Positions 1-9,482 of a stretch of DNA of 64,000 bases are shown here, one piece after another (position 1 is the stretch's first letter; every line of letters begins with the position of its first letter). The notes beneath the pieces were generated by a model. That model saw only the letters and a list, made by a program, of their open reading frames with translations. It searched no databases and was not told where the DNA came from. The position numbers and the translations under genes are program-made. The stretch comes from Cololabis saira (taxonomy: Eukaryota; Chordata; Actinopteri; Beloniformes; Belonidae), in NCBI RefSeq assembly GCF_033807715.1, contig NC_084598.1, forward strand, positions 46,981,187-47,045,186, read 5' to 3'.

Positions 1-195
1 CGTAGGGCGCTGCCCGGTGGGTAGTTAACATTGCTTTTGTGACACGTACTGAAGTGTCTCTCCACGTTGTACCGCTTAGCCGTCGCCACAGTCGCACCGC
101 AAATAAGACACAAAGTTTTCTTTGACGTTGGTAAAAAAAAACTCTACCTCCCATTCACCATGAAAATGGTACGTTTTCTTCCTTTTTTCTGTCAT
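1..195 (-). pseudogene. Zinc-finger N-terminus of a transposase-derived (SCAND3/ZBED5/GTF2IRD2-like) protein, frameshifted, cut by window edge
   Basis: Read leftward from the ATG at 193-195, the peptide starts with a basic stretch and FHGEWEVEFFFTNVKEN. This is the typical opening of the atypical BED/C2H2 finger found at the start of hAT-derived proteins such as SCAND3, ZBED5 and GTF2IRD2. Around 110-118 the frame breaks; the finger resumes in the next frame as LCLICGATVATAKRYN followed by an H...CH pair, giving the expected C-x2-C ... H ... CH zinc ligands. The upstream frame stops shortly after the shift, so this copy is broken. The rest of the protein would lie left of base 1. In the intact family the finger binds DNA or protein; nothing here shows that this copy is expressed. 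The family assignment is by motif memory, not alignment. Confidence 0.72.
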
Positions 196-285
196 TTTTT
201 GTCTGTAGAAACCGCTTCTGTCTGCTCCGTGCTCCGAGCTCGTCTCAGCAAAGCTGTGGTTGGTCGTGCGCACTAGACGGACCAC

Positions 286-411
286 TTATGGTTCCGCGTT
301 ATATCGACGCAGAGCCTACGGCGTAGGGTACGCGGCGACGCGCATCGTACGGCGCACGTCACCGCGTACCCTACGCCGTAGGCTCTGCGTTGGTGTAACG
401 CGGAACCATAA
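286..411. mobile_element. Fold-back (hairpin) element, MITE-like
   Basis: Two arms of about 50 bp are near-perfect inverted complements: TTATGGTTCCGCGTTA at the left, TAACGCGGAACCATAA at the right, and matching GCAGAGCCTACGGCGTAGGG / CCCTACGCCGTAGGCTCTGC inside. They surround a loop of about 26 bp (336-361). The right arm, read on the minus strand and extended outwards, begins aaggctgatttatggttc. The same string, with one or two changes, opens a half-copy at 59,333-59,418, so this is a dispersed family. It may be the terminal hairpin of a Harbinger-type element, which is an inference from the Harbinger fragment about 0.9 kb from the second copy. No target duplication could be identified. Confidence 0.75.
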
Positions 412-460
412 ATCAGCCTTGACCCATATTACGTTAGCGCTCTTACTTTTTTCACCATTT

Positions 461-461
461 A

Positions 462-508
<47 letters not shown>
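461..508. repeat. (TA)n followed by a 30-base T tract
   Basis: Alternating TA from about 461 runs directly into an uninterrupted T run ending at 508. This is a simple repeat with no gene-like content. Confidence 0.95.
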
Positions 509-511
<3 letters not shown>

Positions 512-655
512 TTGTCTGCACACATGTTATTGATTGATACCATGACGGTAGAAACCAAAAGTGTATATATGTGCATTATTACTATATGTAATATATACAT
601 ATATATACGCACACATATGCGTACACATACATAAATATACACATACAAACCCAGT

Positions 656-656
<1 letters not shown>
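509..656. other. AT-rich spacer between two T tracts
   Basis: This spacer is rich in alternating pyrimidine/purine steps of the ATATATAC and ACACATATGC kind. Nothing gene-like is visible. Confidence 0.6.
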
Positions 657-690
<34 letters not shown>

Positions 691-714
691 GGGGGGGAGG
701 GGGTGGGGGGGGGT
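657..714. repeat. T33 tract abutting a G-rich tract
   Basis: About 33 consecutive T residues end at 689 and switch at once to G8-A-G5-T-G9-type sequence. The adjacency of long T and G homopolymers could form a G-quadruplex on the plus strand. It is also a place where sequencing length errors are likely. Confidence 0.95.
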
Positions 715-956
715 GGTGACGACATCCACTGCCAATCCAGGAAGCAGGAACACACGGAGACACACGTCAAGCACTGGAAATCTGCAACAAAAAAACCACA
801 AACAAAGCACGAAACCGGCACGGAGCCATCCAAAACACGAACAGCAATCGACCTAAATCTTGAGATCTGATCGCAGTCTGAGCTAAGCTATCGCTACCGC
901 TACCTAAACCCAAAAACTAGAGAGCCAGCATGCAGGTGAACAAGCCAGTGTGTATG
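715..956. other. Unassigned sequence
   Basis: This is unique-looking sequence between the G-rich tract and the TG microsatellite. No coding frame, terminal repeat or RNA gene is recognisable. Confidence 0.5.
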
Positions 957-990
957 TCTATGTGTGTGTGTGTGTATGTATATGATCATG

Positions 991-1044
<54 letters not shown>

Positions 1045-1060
1045 CGTGTGACTAAATTAC

Positions 1061-1097
<37 letters not shown>
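957..1097. repeat. (TG)n microsatellites, interrupted
   Basis: Three TG runs are separated by short TATGTATATGATCATGCATG-like and GCGTGACTAAATTACTATA-like interruptions. The L1 3' tail on the minus strand abuts the right end. Confidence 0.95.
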
Positions 1098-1101
<4 letters not shown>

Positions 1102-1370
1102 TAAGATAAGATAAGAAATCCTTTAATAGTCCCCCAGAGGGGAAATTTCCAGATTACAGCAGCAAAGTGGATAGTGCAAAACACAAGAGGCATCAATATC
1201 ACACAATAATAATAATAATAGAAAAACACTATAAACAGTATATACAATAGTAATAATAATAGAAAAACACTATAAACAGTATATACAATAATAATAATAA
1301 TAAAAATAAGAAGGAGAATAAAATAGTAATAAAATAAAAAAATACTAGTATACAAAAAGAAAAACAGAAA

Positions 1371-1372
<2 letters not shown>
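1098..1372 (-). mobile_element. LINE 3' terminus with (TTATC)n tail, minus orientation
   Basis: On the minus strand this reads towards ...GGGGGACTATTAAAGGATT and then repeated TTATC up to about 1,098. That is the usual tail of a fish LINE: a polyadenylation-like ATTAAA followed by a short tandem tail. A second tail of the same style lies at 10,195-10,506 on the plus strand. The interior holds ATT/ATA triplet runs and a direct duplication of about 41 bp (units starting near 1,219 and 1,260). I take this as the end of the L1-type element whose ORF2 remnant lies at 3,388-4,265, but two separate elements are possible. Confidence 0.7.

Positions 1373-1452
<80 letters not shown>
1373..1452. repeat. 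(TG)40 microsatellite
   Basis: About 80 bp of pure TG (CA on the other strand) lies within the presumed LINE 3' region. Confidence 0.97.
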
Positions 1453-1456
<4 letters not shown>

Positions 1457-2093
1457 AACCAAACAAAGCTCCACCTGAAGTGTATCTATAGTGGGGGAGG
1501 GGGGGGAGCAACCCCGCCACCCGTGAGACCAGAGGCCGACAAGGAAGAGCCCGGAACCCAGGCCACCGGCAACCCCACAGAGGGGAGAAGTAGGAGGGAG
1601 GCAACCCACCGCCTGCGAGGCCCCCCCCCCCACCCGGCGGCGGCCGAGGGGGCCCGCGGGCGGGGCCCCCACGGCGCGGAAAGAAGCAGCCAGGGATCCC
1701 GCGGCGGCGGACCGCGACCCAGGCAATCCCCGGCCACCCGGTCCGGGCCGGACACGCGGCCAGGAGGCCCTCACCCTTCAGGCCAGCGACCCCCACCCGG
1801 CAGGGGGCCAGCCCGCCCGGAGAGACAGAGCCGCCCCGGCCGCCGACGCGGGCAGGCGCACCCGTCCCCCACGAAAGTGGCCCTCCAAGACCAGAGGGGC
1901 GCCCCGCCGTAGAGGCAGCGGGGGGGACCGGAGACGGGCCCGGAGAGAGGGAACCCCCCAACAAGGCGACACCCGCGCAGGCCCGACAACGGAGGGCCCC
2001 AGACCCAGGCATCCCATTCATTCATCCATTCACCTATCCGATACCTATACTAATAATAATATAATATACTATACATAATAATAATAATAATAC

Positions 2094-2126
<33 letters not shown>

Positions 2127-3387
2127 CCATCTTTGTATAATATAATATTGATAAATTATTAAGTTTTTGATGTCCTGCCAATGGAGGCTCAAATCCTCCA
2201 TGGCAGGACCCTTCCATACCGCATTCTCACCGACACAGACATACAATCACGCACCGTTTCCCCCTCCCCGGGGGGATCCAGCACCGCCAGAAGGCACCCC
2301 AGGCTGCACGGCGGGCCCCGCCAGGCCCGGGTAACCCGACCCACCCGTCCCAGGCCCAGGCCGGTGAGGGAACGCGGGTGATGTGGGACCCCCTCCCGCC
2401 CCTTGTGTTGAGTGCATGTGATTAATGCCATAAAAACAGGGAGGAGGGAGGGCCAAGTATCGATTGACACAGACCCCCCCCCCTCCCGAACTACGTGTCC
2501 TTGTCAAATGTATTTATTAAGTGTTGAATGTGCAGTGACTATTTTGCTGTTAAAACCGTGAGGCGGGGAGTGCCAGGCCCCGCGGGACAGTGCCCCCCAC
2601 GACCCGGACCCCCCGCCTTTCGCCTATGTGCGTATGAATCGTGTAGGGGGGGCAAGAGGGGGAGCGGAGGCCGAAGCCAGGAAGCAGGACCAGCAAAGCC
2701 GGCCCTGATAAGACACCCGCGTCCCCCCACCGGCCGTCCAGTAGACGGGGGCCGGCCCCCCGAGCCGGGCAAGGGCCCCACCGTACCCCCAAGGGCGCCC
2801 CCGGCGCCGCCGGAGCCCCCAGACGGAGGAGGAAACGGTCCAACATCCTCCCATTCATACTGACAACATAAGACATAGATACCTGGGAATGGTGCCACCC
2901 CGCCGTCGCGCCCGCCCGTGCACCCCCCGGTCAGGGGAAGCCCGCTCCCCGGACCCGGCCCCACCCCCCCCCGAGGCCACCCCGGCGGACACCCCAAGGG
3001 TCCCGGAGTCCCCACATCCGCAGGGGCACTTGGCCCCCGCCCAGCGACGGAGGACCAAGGCAGCAATGCCCCCCCAGCGCAGACAGCCACCCCCCACCCA
3101 GGCAGGGCCGGGCCCTCCGGGTGGGACCCCCACGTCCACGGCCCCGCCCCCCCCGGGAGGCCCGGAGATGCCCCAGCCACAGCCCCCCGCCCGAGCCCTC
3201 CCCAGCCACCCCCCCCCACCGCCATGAGGTAACCCCCCCCACAGGCCCCCAAGGCCCCCACCGGCTAGGGACAGGGCCCCGCGGCCCCCCCCACCGCCCC
3301 CCAGGGGCCACCAGAGGCCCGCGCCCCAGACCCCCCAAGCCGACCCCCAACCCCAAGGGCTACGAGATCACCACCCCCCCGCCCCCA
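1453..3387 (-). mobile_element. GC-rich presumed L1 3' untranslated region
   Basis: About 1.9 kb is dense in runs of five or more C on the plus strand, hence G runs on the LINE sense strand. An AT-rich island with TAA/TAATAA runs lies at about 2,040-2,160. All frames here are low-complexity Pro/Gly/Arg-rich and look non-coding. It lies directly downstream, in minus-strand sense, of an L1 ORF2 C-terminus and upstream of a LINE-type tail, so the simplest reading is a long G-rich 3' UTR. A short inverted repeat near 2,170-2,215 (tcctgcca ... tggcagga) could form a hairpin. Open frames of up to about 370 codons across this stretch, built from TG and GC-rich repeats, were not accepted as genes. 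Confidence 0.55.
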
Positions 3388-3744
3388 CTAGGTAACGAAG
3401 CCAATAAACGGGGACCACAGAGAGTGCAATTCAGCCGAATGTTGTTCAGTGGAGGCAGACATTATCTCACTACTAATATGATCTGATAAAAGATTCCTAA
3501 AATGGTTGATACATAAACTGGATTTTTGTTTCCAATTTACTAAAATGGTTTTCTTTGCGATACATAAGGCAGTGAGAACCCGGTGTGTCCAATTAGGATC
3601 TATTTGAGTGTCTCCCAGGTGACCTAATATACATACCGTGGGGCATACTGGGATTCTGTGGTTGATCCATGTGGATAAATCCTCACAAATCTCCTTCCAG
3701 AACCTCTGTACCGGTGTACAGAACCATAAAGCATGCATATAATT
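3388..3744 (-). pseudogene. L1-type LINE ORF2, C-terminal segment
   Basis: A minus-strand frame of about 116 residues begins HALWFCTPVQRFWKEICEDL and continues to a terminal stop at 3,388. The HA-x-W-x-C ... FW pattern is the conserved C-terminal zinc-knuckle-like region of L1/Tx1 ORF2 in fish, downstream of the reverse transcriptase. It continues the ORF2 fragment at 3,934-4,265, but the two are separated by a hAT-like insertion and about 200 missing residues. The element is therefore dead. The intact protein nicks target DNA and reverse-transcribes its own RNA; only a remnant of its tail is left here. Confidence 0.85.
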
Positions 3745-3925
3745 ATATATATTTTTTTTAATATACGTTTTTATGTATTTATTTTTGAATTTACATCACT
3801 GTGAATGTAATTTCAAAAGAATAGCAACACAATTAAAGACAATTTTAGACAGAGCTAGTTCGTGATTAGTGCTATTTTTAGAACTGGCCTGCGGGCGACC
3901 TGGTGCCCGGGGTTAGTGACCCCTG
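3745..3925. mobile_element. hAT-like fragment inside the L1 remnant
   Basis: Read on the minus strand from 3,925, the segment starts CAGGGGTCACTAACCCCGGG. That is a hAT (Charlie/Tip-type) terminal sequence, followed by GCCCGCAGGCCAG as in several fish copies. It abuts L1 coding sequence precisely at 3,926. Only one terminus is recognisable; the left end (near 3,745) is AT-rich and has no matching inverted repeat that I can see. The insertion coincides with a deletion of L1 coding sequence. Confidence 0.6.
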
Positions 3926-3933
3926 ATCTAAAG

Positions 3934-4265
3934 GATGATTTTTTGACCATTTTACAATATACTGTAATTTATTGGCTATGAAGTAATACTGGAAATTAGG
4001 TAACTCTAAACCTCCACATTCTTTGGATTTTTGCAATGTCTTTAAACGTGGTGTTTTATTTTTCCACAGAAATTTTGATACATATGAGTCCAACGATTTA
4101 AACCAGGAAAGAGGGGGTTTGCATGGTATCATTGAGAAAAAATAATTTACCTTTGGTAAAACCATCATTTTAATAGTGGCTATTCTACCCATGAGCGAAA
4201 TGGGGAGAGAGCTCCATCTGGAAAGATCATCTTCTATTTTCTTTATAAGCTGAACATAATTTAAT
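3934..4265 (-). pseudogene. L1-type LINE ORF2, segment after the reverse transcriptase
   Basis: The minus-strand frame runs in phase from about 4,265 (NYVQLIKKIEDDLSRW...) through GRIATIKMMVLPKVNYFF and FLWKNKTPRLK to ECGGLELPNFQYYFIANKLQ. This is the characteristic L1/Tx1 ORF2 block C-terminal to the RT fingers, with its G-R-I-x-x-x-K-M-x-x-L-P-K and G-G-L-x-L-P-N motifs. There is nothing upstream of 4,265, so the copy is 5'-truncated, as expected for aborted target-primed reverse transcription. It is interrupted on its 3' side by the hAT-like piece ending at 3,925. Confidence 0.9.
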
Positions 4266-4700
4266 TTTATTACAGTTTTTCACAATTGTTTAAACACATT
4301 TATTGGAACATCAGACACAATGTGCACAACCTGAAACTCATGTTTCAGGTGGCTGAACCAATCCTGCTGAACTCCAGCACATTTACTGCTCTAGACTCAA
4401 ATTCCCATTCCATACCACACATTTCTCACAACACTACACACAATTCCCAATATCCTGCACACTCTTCCTGAATTCCCTCTCTTGCTGTTCACACAGAACA
4501 CACAGTCAATCACATTTATAAACTGCAAAGGCTGTTGTGCAATTTGCGACAGGATTTGGCAGGCGAACTTCAAATTATGTCCTAAAGGTAAATAACTCCA
4601 AGACCATTTAAACTGTGCGCGTTCACGGGAAACAACGCCCTGCAGCAGGGCGCGCTCCCGCTCCAATAACGTCGAGTTTCCGTCAAAAAAGACCAAAAGA
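4266..4700. other. Unassigned, repeat-like intergenic sequence
   Basis: The stretch begins ttacagtttttcacaattg, which looks like the terminus of a small DNA element, but I could not find a matching inverted end. No convincing coding frame is present. Confidence 0.4.
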
Positions 4701-5878
4701 TAAAAAGAAAAGTTCCAAAAGAGCTTTTATTTCAAACTAACGTTTATTTTCTTCCACGCAAAGTTGAAAAAGAAAATCAGAAATGTGTCATTATTTAAAA
4801 AAACGGTAAAACTCTTCAGAAATGATGTTATTGTATAAACTTGAGAGATTCCACAATAAAACACGTCCTACGTCGATCTTCCACTATTCATCAGTGTTAT
4901 CGTGTTTTATTTACTAGTTTATTTTATGTCCTGGTGTTTCCATTAACACGGAAGAAGCTTCTACAACGCAATCAAGAAGTTTAAAAACGTCACAAAGTTC
5001 CAATGTTTCAGCAGACAAAGATATTAAATGAGTATTAAATACAGACAGTTTATCTCCTTCAGTATTTAATCTTATCGCAGAATTTACTCACCCAGATTTC
5101 CCCCCGTCGTCTCGCAACTCTTGAAATAGAAAGAAACTGAACAGAACCAGTTCTAACTTGTGGTCGTTGAGAGAAACTGTTAAAAAAAAACTAACCCCTC
5201 ACACCCAGGACCGCCCCGTCAACTTTCGCATGAGATTATTATGTAGATCAAGAAAGAATAGTCTTTGTATAAACTACTTAATTTTCTGTATGTACAAATT
5301 TAATTTGCAATCTCACGTGAAAAAGTTGCCTTGATTTTTTTAAAGTATCAAGCAAGATATTTTTTACTGTGTTTGTTCTACTTAAACAAATAAAACATGT
5401 TTCATCTAAACGTTGGTCAATCTGCCCAATAGATTAAAATTGTTAAAGGAAAGGTAAATACAACAAGATCATTGCTTGTTGTTTGTGTTAAATTAAAAGA
5501 TTACTGGGATTACAGAAATACTGATTGTTAAGGAAAAAATGAATAATGTCTTGTCTTTGAACAAATGCAGATTAACTTCAAAACTAGATGTTTTCATGTA
5601 AAGCAACAAACTTCATTTCTAATTGTTAATATCACAGATTTAAATATGTTATATTTACATGCGCTTAGATATATTTTTATCAGTGTGCAGACGTTATGTC
5701 TCTGAGCGCATGAGTGTTATATTCCACTATGTTCGCTTCATTGGGCAACAGGCTGTGTGTGTGCTTATGTTTTTGTGATGTCTTTTTTAGGACACGCATA
5801 AAGTGAGGTTATTTGATTACTTATTATATTATTGATTTTATTTGAGAGCACGTCTCTCAAACATGGATATGTGTTTTA
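4701..5878. other. AT-rich intergenic sequence, nothing recognised
   Basis: This is about 1.2 kb of AT-rich DNA without a frame, terminal repeat, tandem array or RNA gene that I can recognise. Confidence 0.5.
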
Positions 5879-6165
5879 TTACTGATGAGAGCGCACACAG
5901 CGTGTGGATATGTTTTGTACTGTTAATAATGTTGGATATAAATGCTTTTTAATGTTTTTGGAGGTGTAACGTCCAGTTTTGTTGAAAATAAATTTGGCAC
6001 AGGCAGTCTTTGCTGGTGCAACCCGAAGTCTCTTTTCTGGCCCATCACAGATCTGGATCTCCATGATCTGGATCTCCTCAGGAAGTCCCGAATCTTCTCC
6101 ATCAACTCTGAATGAACTCTTCCTCTTTCCACTCCACTGCGTTTCAGCCTCCGTCTTCGTGGGAA
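5879..6165 (-). CDS. Candidate host exon (unidentified), terminal coding exon
   Basis: On the minus strand, a good acceptor-like sequence (ctctatttag) ends at 6,166. From there an uninterrupted frame of about 94 codons runs to a TAA at 5,879-5,881. The peptide has balanced, protein-like composition, for example SSFRVDGEDSGLPEEIQIME and GPEKRLRVAPAKTACAKFIF, unlike the low-complexity frames around it. A second minus-strand frame further upstream (about 6,190-6,330, with RRSPSTSCSTRETRVRQQ) and a CpG-rich patch at 6,440-6,550 could be an earlier exon and a promoter. I do not recognise the family. It could equally be a decayed transposon gene. No function is proposed. Confidence 0.3.
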
Positions 6166-6429
6166 CTAAATAGAGCTATATTTTTCCAGACACTTAGTTC
6201 TGCCTTTACTTTTTCTTCATTGTTATAACTCAGATCCGGAGTCTGTTGTCGGACCCGCGTCTCCCGTGTTGAACAACTGGTCGACGGCGACCTTCTTAAA
6301 GGAGCTTCTGCTGAGGAAACTTCCATAAAACAGACTTTAAAACATGCTGAATGGTTAAATGTGTGTGTATTTAATCTCGTGTAGAAACGGTGAGTGTTTT
6401 GATTAAAAGCCGACATGTTTTCTCTTATT

Positions 6430-6560
6430 TCAGTTCCGAAAAATCACTGCGGTCACGCCATCTCCGCTTCGGAGAGGCGCAGTCGCGCTATCTGCGCTTG
6501 GAAATCGAATGCGCGTCTACAGCGCGTTGTACGGTAAAGCGTGTGGACGGCTTCAAAACG
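6430..6560. promoter_or_regulatory. Possible small CpG-rich patch upstream of the candidate minus-strand exons
   Basis: About 130 bp carries many CpG dinucleotides (cactgcggtcacgcc, gcgcagtcgcgctatctgcg, tacagcgcgttgtacgg) inside an otherwise AT-rich region. Its place upstream of the candidate minus-strand exons would suit a promoter. No TATA box or initiator was identified. It may also be the end of a DNA element. Confidence 0.2.
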
Positions 6561-6695
6561 GTTATTATTATTATTTTCATGTCTTGAAATAGATACATAT
6601 GTCATTCCTTTTTGTAGTTTTACTAAAGTCTAACAAAATGATAAAAAAAACTAAAAAAAAAACAATCGCCCATTCAGAATCCCCTTCATTTCTAT

Positions 6696-6951
6696 ATAGG
6701 CAGATTAAAGAAATTCATAAAAATATCAAATCAAATTGTATTCAGCACACTGTAAGATATTTTTGTTCAGCATGTCCTCAAGTACCTCTGACATCATTTT
6801 CAAGTTCTTTTACTGCAGCATTTTCTAATAATTACATGCTAAAATCATACCCAATACACAGGAATATAGGCAGATTTCAAAAAGATTATTAAAAAAATCA
6901 AATCAAATTGTGTTCAGGAAACTGCACCATATTTTTGTTCAGCATGTCACT
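6696..6951. repeat. Two-copy direct repeat, 170-bp period
   Basis: Segments starting at 6,696 and 6,866 share ataggcagatt, then atcaaatcaaattgt, then atatttttgttcagcatgtc. This is an imperfect tandem duplication with a spacing of 170 bp and no coding content. Confidence 0.8.
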
Positions 6952-7089
6952 TTTCACTTTCACTTTTGGCTGGTTTTGAGGTAACCTGGTCTTGATCAAA
7001 CTGTCAATTGGATTTTGATGTTCTGCTTATTAAAGTCTTCCCTAATTCTCATCATGCCTCTGCCTTGTGTGTGCTGTAGGTGTGGCTTT
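6952..7089. other. Unassigned spacer
   Basis: Nothing recognisable lies between the direct repeat and the integrase remnant. Confidence 0.4.
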
Positions 7090-7505
7090 ACCATTGTAAC
7101 AATAGACATGTGGACCCAAGATCCGGGTAAAAGGATGGATAACAGATCTGGTTTTTAGTCTCTTCATCACTAATTCTGCTTGGAATGTCCCATCTGGGGA
7201 TTATTTCAGTTAGTAGGGCCTTGGTAACAGCATGGCTGCTGGGGATGTTTCAAAACACTCAGACCTGTATCCACCATAACCAAACAGAGTTTATTACCAT
7301 TTGAAGGTGTAAGCTCAATGAAATCCTGTATGAGGTGGTGCAGAGGGCGAGTGGGTGGTGGATGAGCTGCTGCAGGAACTGTTGTCCTTCTCCCTGCATT
7401 ATTAGTGGCACAAATCATGCAGGCATGGAGTATTGTTGTGCATAGGATGAAAGTTCTTTTGAGAACCAAGCATGCCATTTTTGGAGGGGTGGTTTTGGAA
7501 GCCAA
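7090..7505 (-). pseudogene. Integrase remnant of an LTR retroelement (endogenous-retrovirus/gypsy-like), broken
   Basis: The minus-strand frame from 7,505 includes HACMICATNNAGR, the second half of an integrase zinc-binding domain, then PTRPLHHLIQDFIELTPSNG and LCLVMVDTG. These correspond to the start of the catalytic core, where the family has W/F-x-x-D-F-x-x-L/M-P and V-x-V-D. The first catalytic aspartate region is present. The frame then shifts near 7,240, and sequence matching the next core strands continues in another frame to about 7,150. No gag, protease, RT or LTR was found within several kilobases. This is an old isolated fragment with no expected activity. Whether it came from a retrovirus or a gypsy element cannot be settled here. 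Confidence 0.75.
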
Positions 7506-8280
7506 GTGTCAACTTAGCAAAATGGGGAAGGAAGCATTTAGGCTTTTGATTATCCAGAGAAAACAGCTCCATTTCACTTCTTTAAATGGTTCTCTGACAG
7601 TGAAACTCTGCAGGGCACAGTCAGCGTCTGGCGGGGGAGTCGGCAGAGGGGGTAAGAGGAGGTCTGGGTCGTGGCCTGATAAGTTTGGAGGAAACACTCC
7701 CACTGGGATATACACTGGTATACTCGCGCTGGGAGGAAGAACTTTGATTTTGAGTCTTTGGTAAATATTGGGAGATGTGGATCTGGACAGGAAACATCTG
7801 TTTAATGAAATAAGAAATTCAACTTGGAAAGACAAAAACAGGATGTTAGAGGGTTTCACAGGAAATATTTGTGAGAAGATTACAGTCAGGGTGATTCTAG
7901 CCATTACAAAACAATTAAATGAAATGTATGTATATTCATACAAATGGCTTGGTTGGCCACAGTGAATATCCACGCAATCACTATATTAGGATTCATAAAA
8001 CTTAACACCCCTGGTCAGCTGTTCTATATTCAAAAAAAGCTAACTTTTTTTAACAGTTTCAGTAGTTTATTTATTGCGTTTCATTTAATTTACAAACTTA
8101 CAAAATTGCAGGAAAATCAATTTTTTTACCATTCGAATGCACAAATGTGTGGGAAAAAAAGAACCTTCAGGCCACATCACACATCTGAGTAGTAATGGAA
8201 ATACATGACAGCACAGTAATTAAATAATCACATTTAGGACCTTTCAAATGAATATACAGTATAGACAGACTGTAATGACT
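7506..8280. other. Unassigned sequence
   Basis: Overlapping frames on both strands give no recognisable domain. The Pro-rich minus-strand frame at 7,600-7,700 might be further retroelement debris, but I cannot support it. Confidence 0.4.
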
Positions 8281-9080
8281 AATCGACGAAGCGTGAAGTC
8301 ACTTGACCTTGGAAGCTTCTCTTTCGCCGTACGGGGGCCAGCCATGTTTCCCAGGAAGCTGATGGGAACACGCCCACTATATGTCAATCAAAGTAAGCTT
8401 TAGTTACCAACTCCTTCAGCTGATCCTCATCGAAATATCTCCAGACTACCGTCAGACATATTCCAGTGGTGAAATCAACAACAACTGTCACGTTTAACTG
8501 ACAATGGGTTAATATAAACAGGTGGTGCTTCGCTAAGCGCGATAGCGTAATGATTACAGATGAAGAGCGGATAACAGCTAGCTGTTTACTGAGCTGCTGT
8601 CAGTCAGTCACACCAGAGTTATATCTATTGTTTTATATAAATTTGCCCGGTACAAAAGAAAAAAAAACATTTACCACAACATTTTAACATCAGTGGAGGT
8701 TGATTGGTTTTGCAGCCTCTAGTGGTCAGCTGAGGAACTGCAACACGTATTAGTCAACATGAGACTCAACCTGTAAATTAGAAGGTTGGCCTTTGGACTA
8801 TATTCAATATCCCAATTACTGGATGTTGCGAGGCTGAATTTGTAGCCTGGGGGGCCTGGTGACTAGTCGTTCACTTCGTAACACCCGGTGAGTTTCCTCG
8901 TTCCTCCAGCCATCAACATGTCAGACTGAAACAAAACCAAACAAGGTTTCAGGTTGTTCTCAGCTCAACGGTGTGGATCAGCAACAGAGCAGACGTAGAA
9001 CCATGTCAGCATCTTTAGGTGTCAGCATCATCTCAGTGAGCTGCAGCTCTAACTCTTTTCTCCATGGTAGGTCCTTTAGG
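8281..9080. other. Unassigned, possibly repeat-derived sequence
   Basis: No coding frame is clear. On the minus strand about 9,080-8,980 reads LPWRKELELQLTEMMLTPKD in a protein-like way and stops at 8,978. With the exon-like plus-strand segment at 9,483 nearby, this could be one more decayed exon. Confidence 0.35.
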
Positions 9081-9091
9081 GCGAGGATCAG

Positions 9092-9465
9092 GCTCCAGCA
9101 GCTCCAGCAGCTCCAGCAGCTGCAGCAGCTGCAGCAGCTCCAGCAGCTCCAGCAGCTGCAGCAGCTGCAGCAGATCCAGCAGCTGCAGCAGCTGCAGCAG
9201 CTGCAGCAGATCCAGCAGCTGCAGCTGCTGCAGCAGCTCCAGCAGCTCCAGCAGCTGCAGCAGCTGCAGCAGATCCAGCAGCTGCAGCAGCTGCAGCAGC
9301 TCCAGCAGCTCCAGCAGCTGCAGCAGATCCAGCAGCTGCAGCTGCTGCAGCAGCTCCTGCAGCTGCAGCAGATCCAGCAGCTGCAGCAGCTGCTGGATCT
9401 GCTGCAGCTGCTGGAGCTGCTGCTGCAGCTGCAGCAGATCCAGCAGCTCCAGCAGCTCCAGCAGC
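9092..9465. repeat. CAGCAGCTS minisatellite (9-bp unit, CAG/CTG-rich)
   Basis: About 374 bp are built from CAGCAGCTG, CAGCAGCTC and CAGCAGATC 9-mers, with inverted stretches near 9,370-9,425 (CTGCTGGATCTGCTGCAGCT). Reading frames give Leu/Gln, Ser/Cys or Ala repeats. The plus-strand frame from 8,973 would encode (LQQ)n, but flanking codons are not protein-like. I regard it as a non-coding repeat with strong hairpin potential. Confidence 0.85.
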
Positions 9466-9482
9466 GGTGGTCATGGTGGTGA

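Noticed and set aside
900..2021. 373-codon minus-strand frame with His/Thr and Pro/Gly-rich segments
   Set aside because: It is built from TG microsatellites and a GC-rich LINE 3' region, with no domain.
2539..3486. Several long overlapping Pro/Gly/Ala/Arg-rich frames on both strands
   Set aside because: GC-rich DNA seldom contains stops. The frames overlap each other and no family motif is present.
8973..9482. Polyglutamine/leucine protein gene (LQQ repeats) on the plus strand
   Set aside because: The repeat is open in several frames on both strands, contains inverted segments, and lacks protein-like flanks in the same frame.
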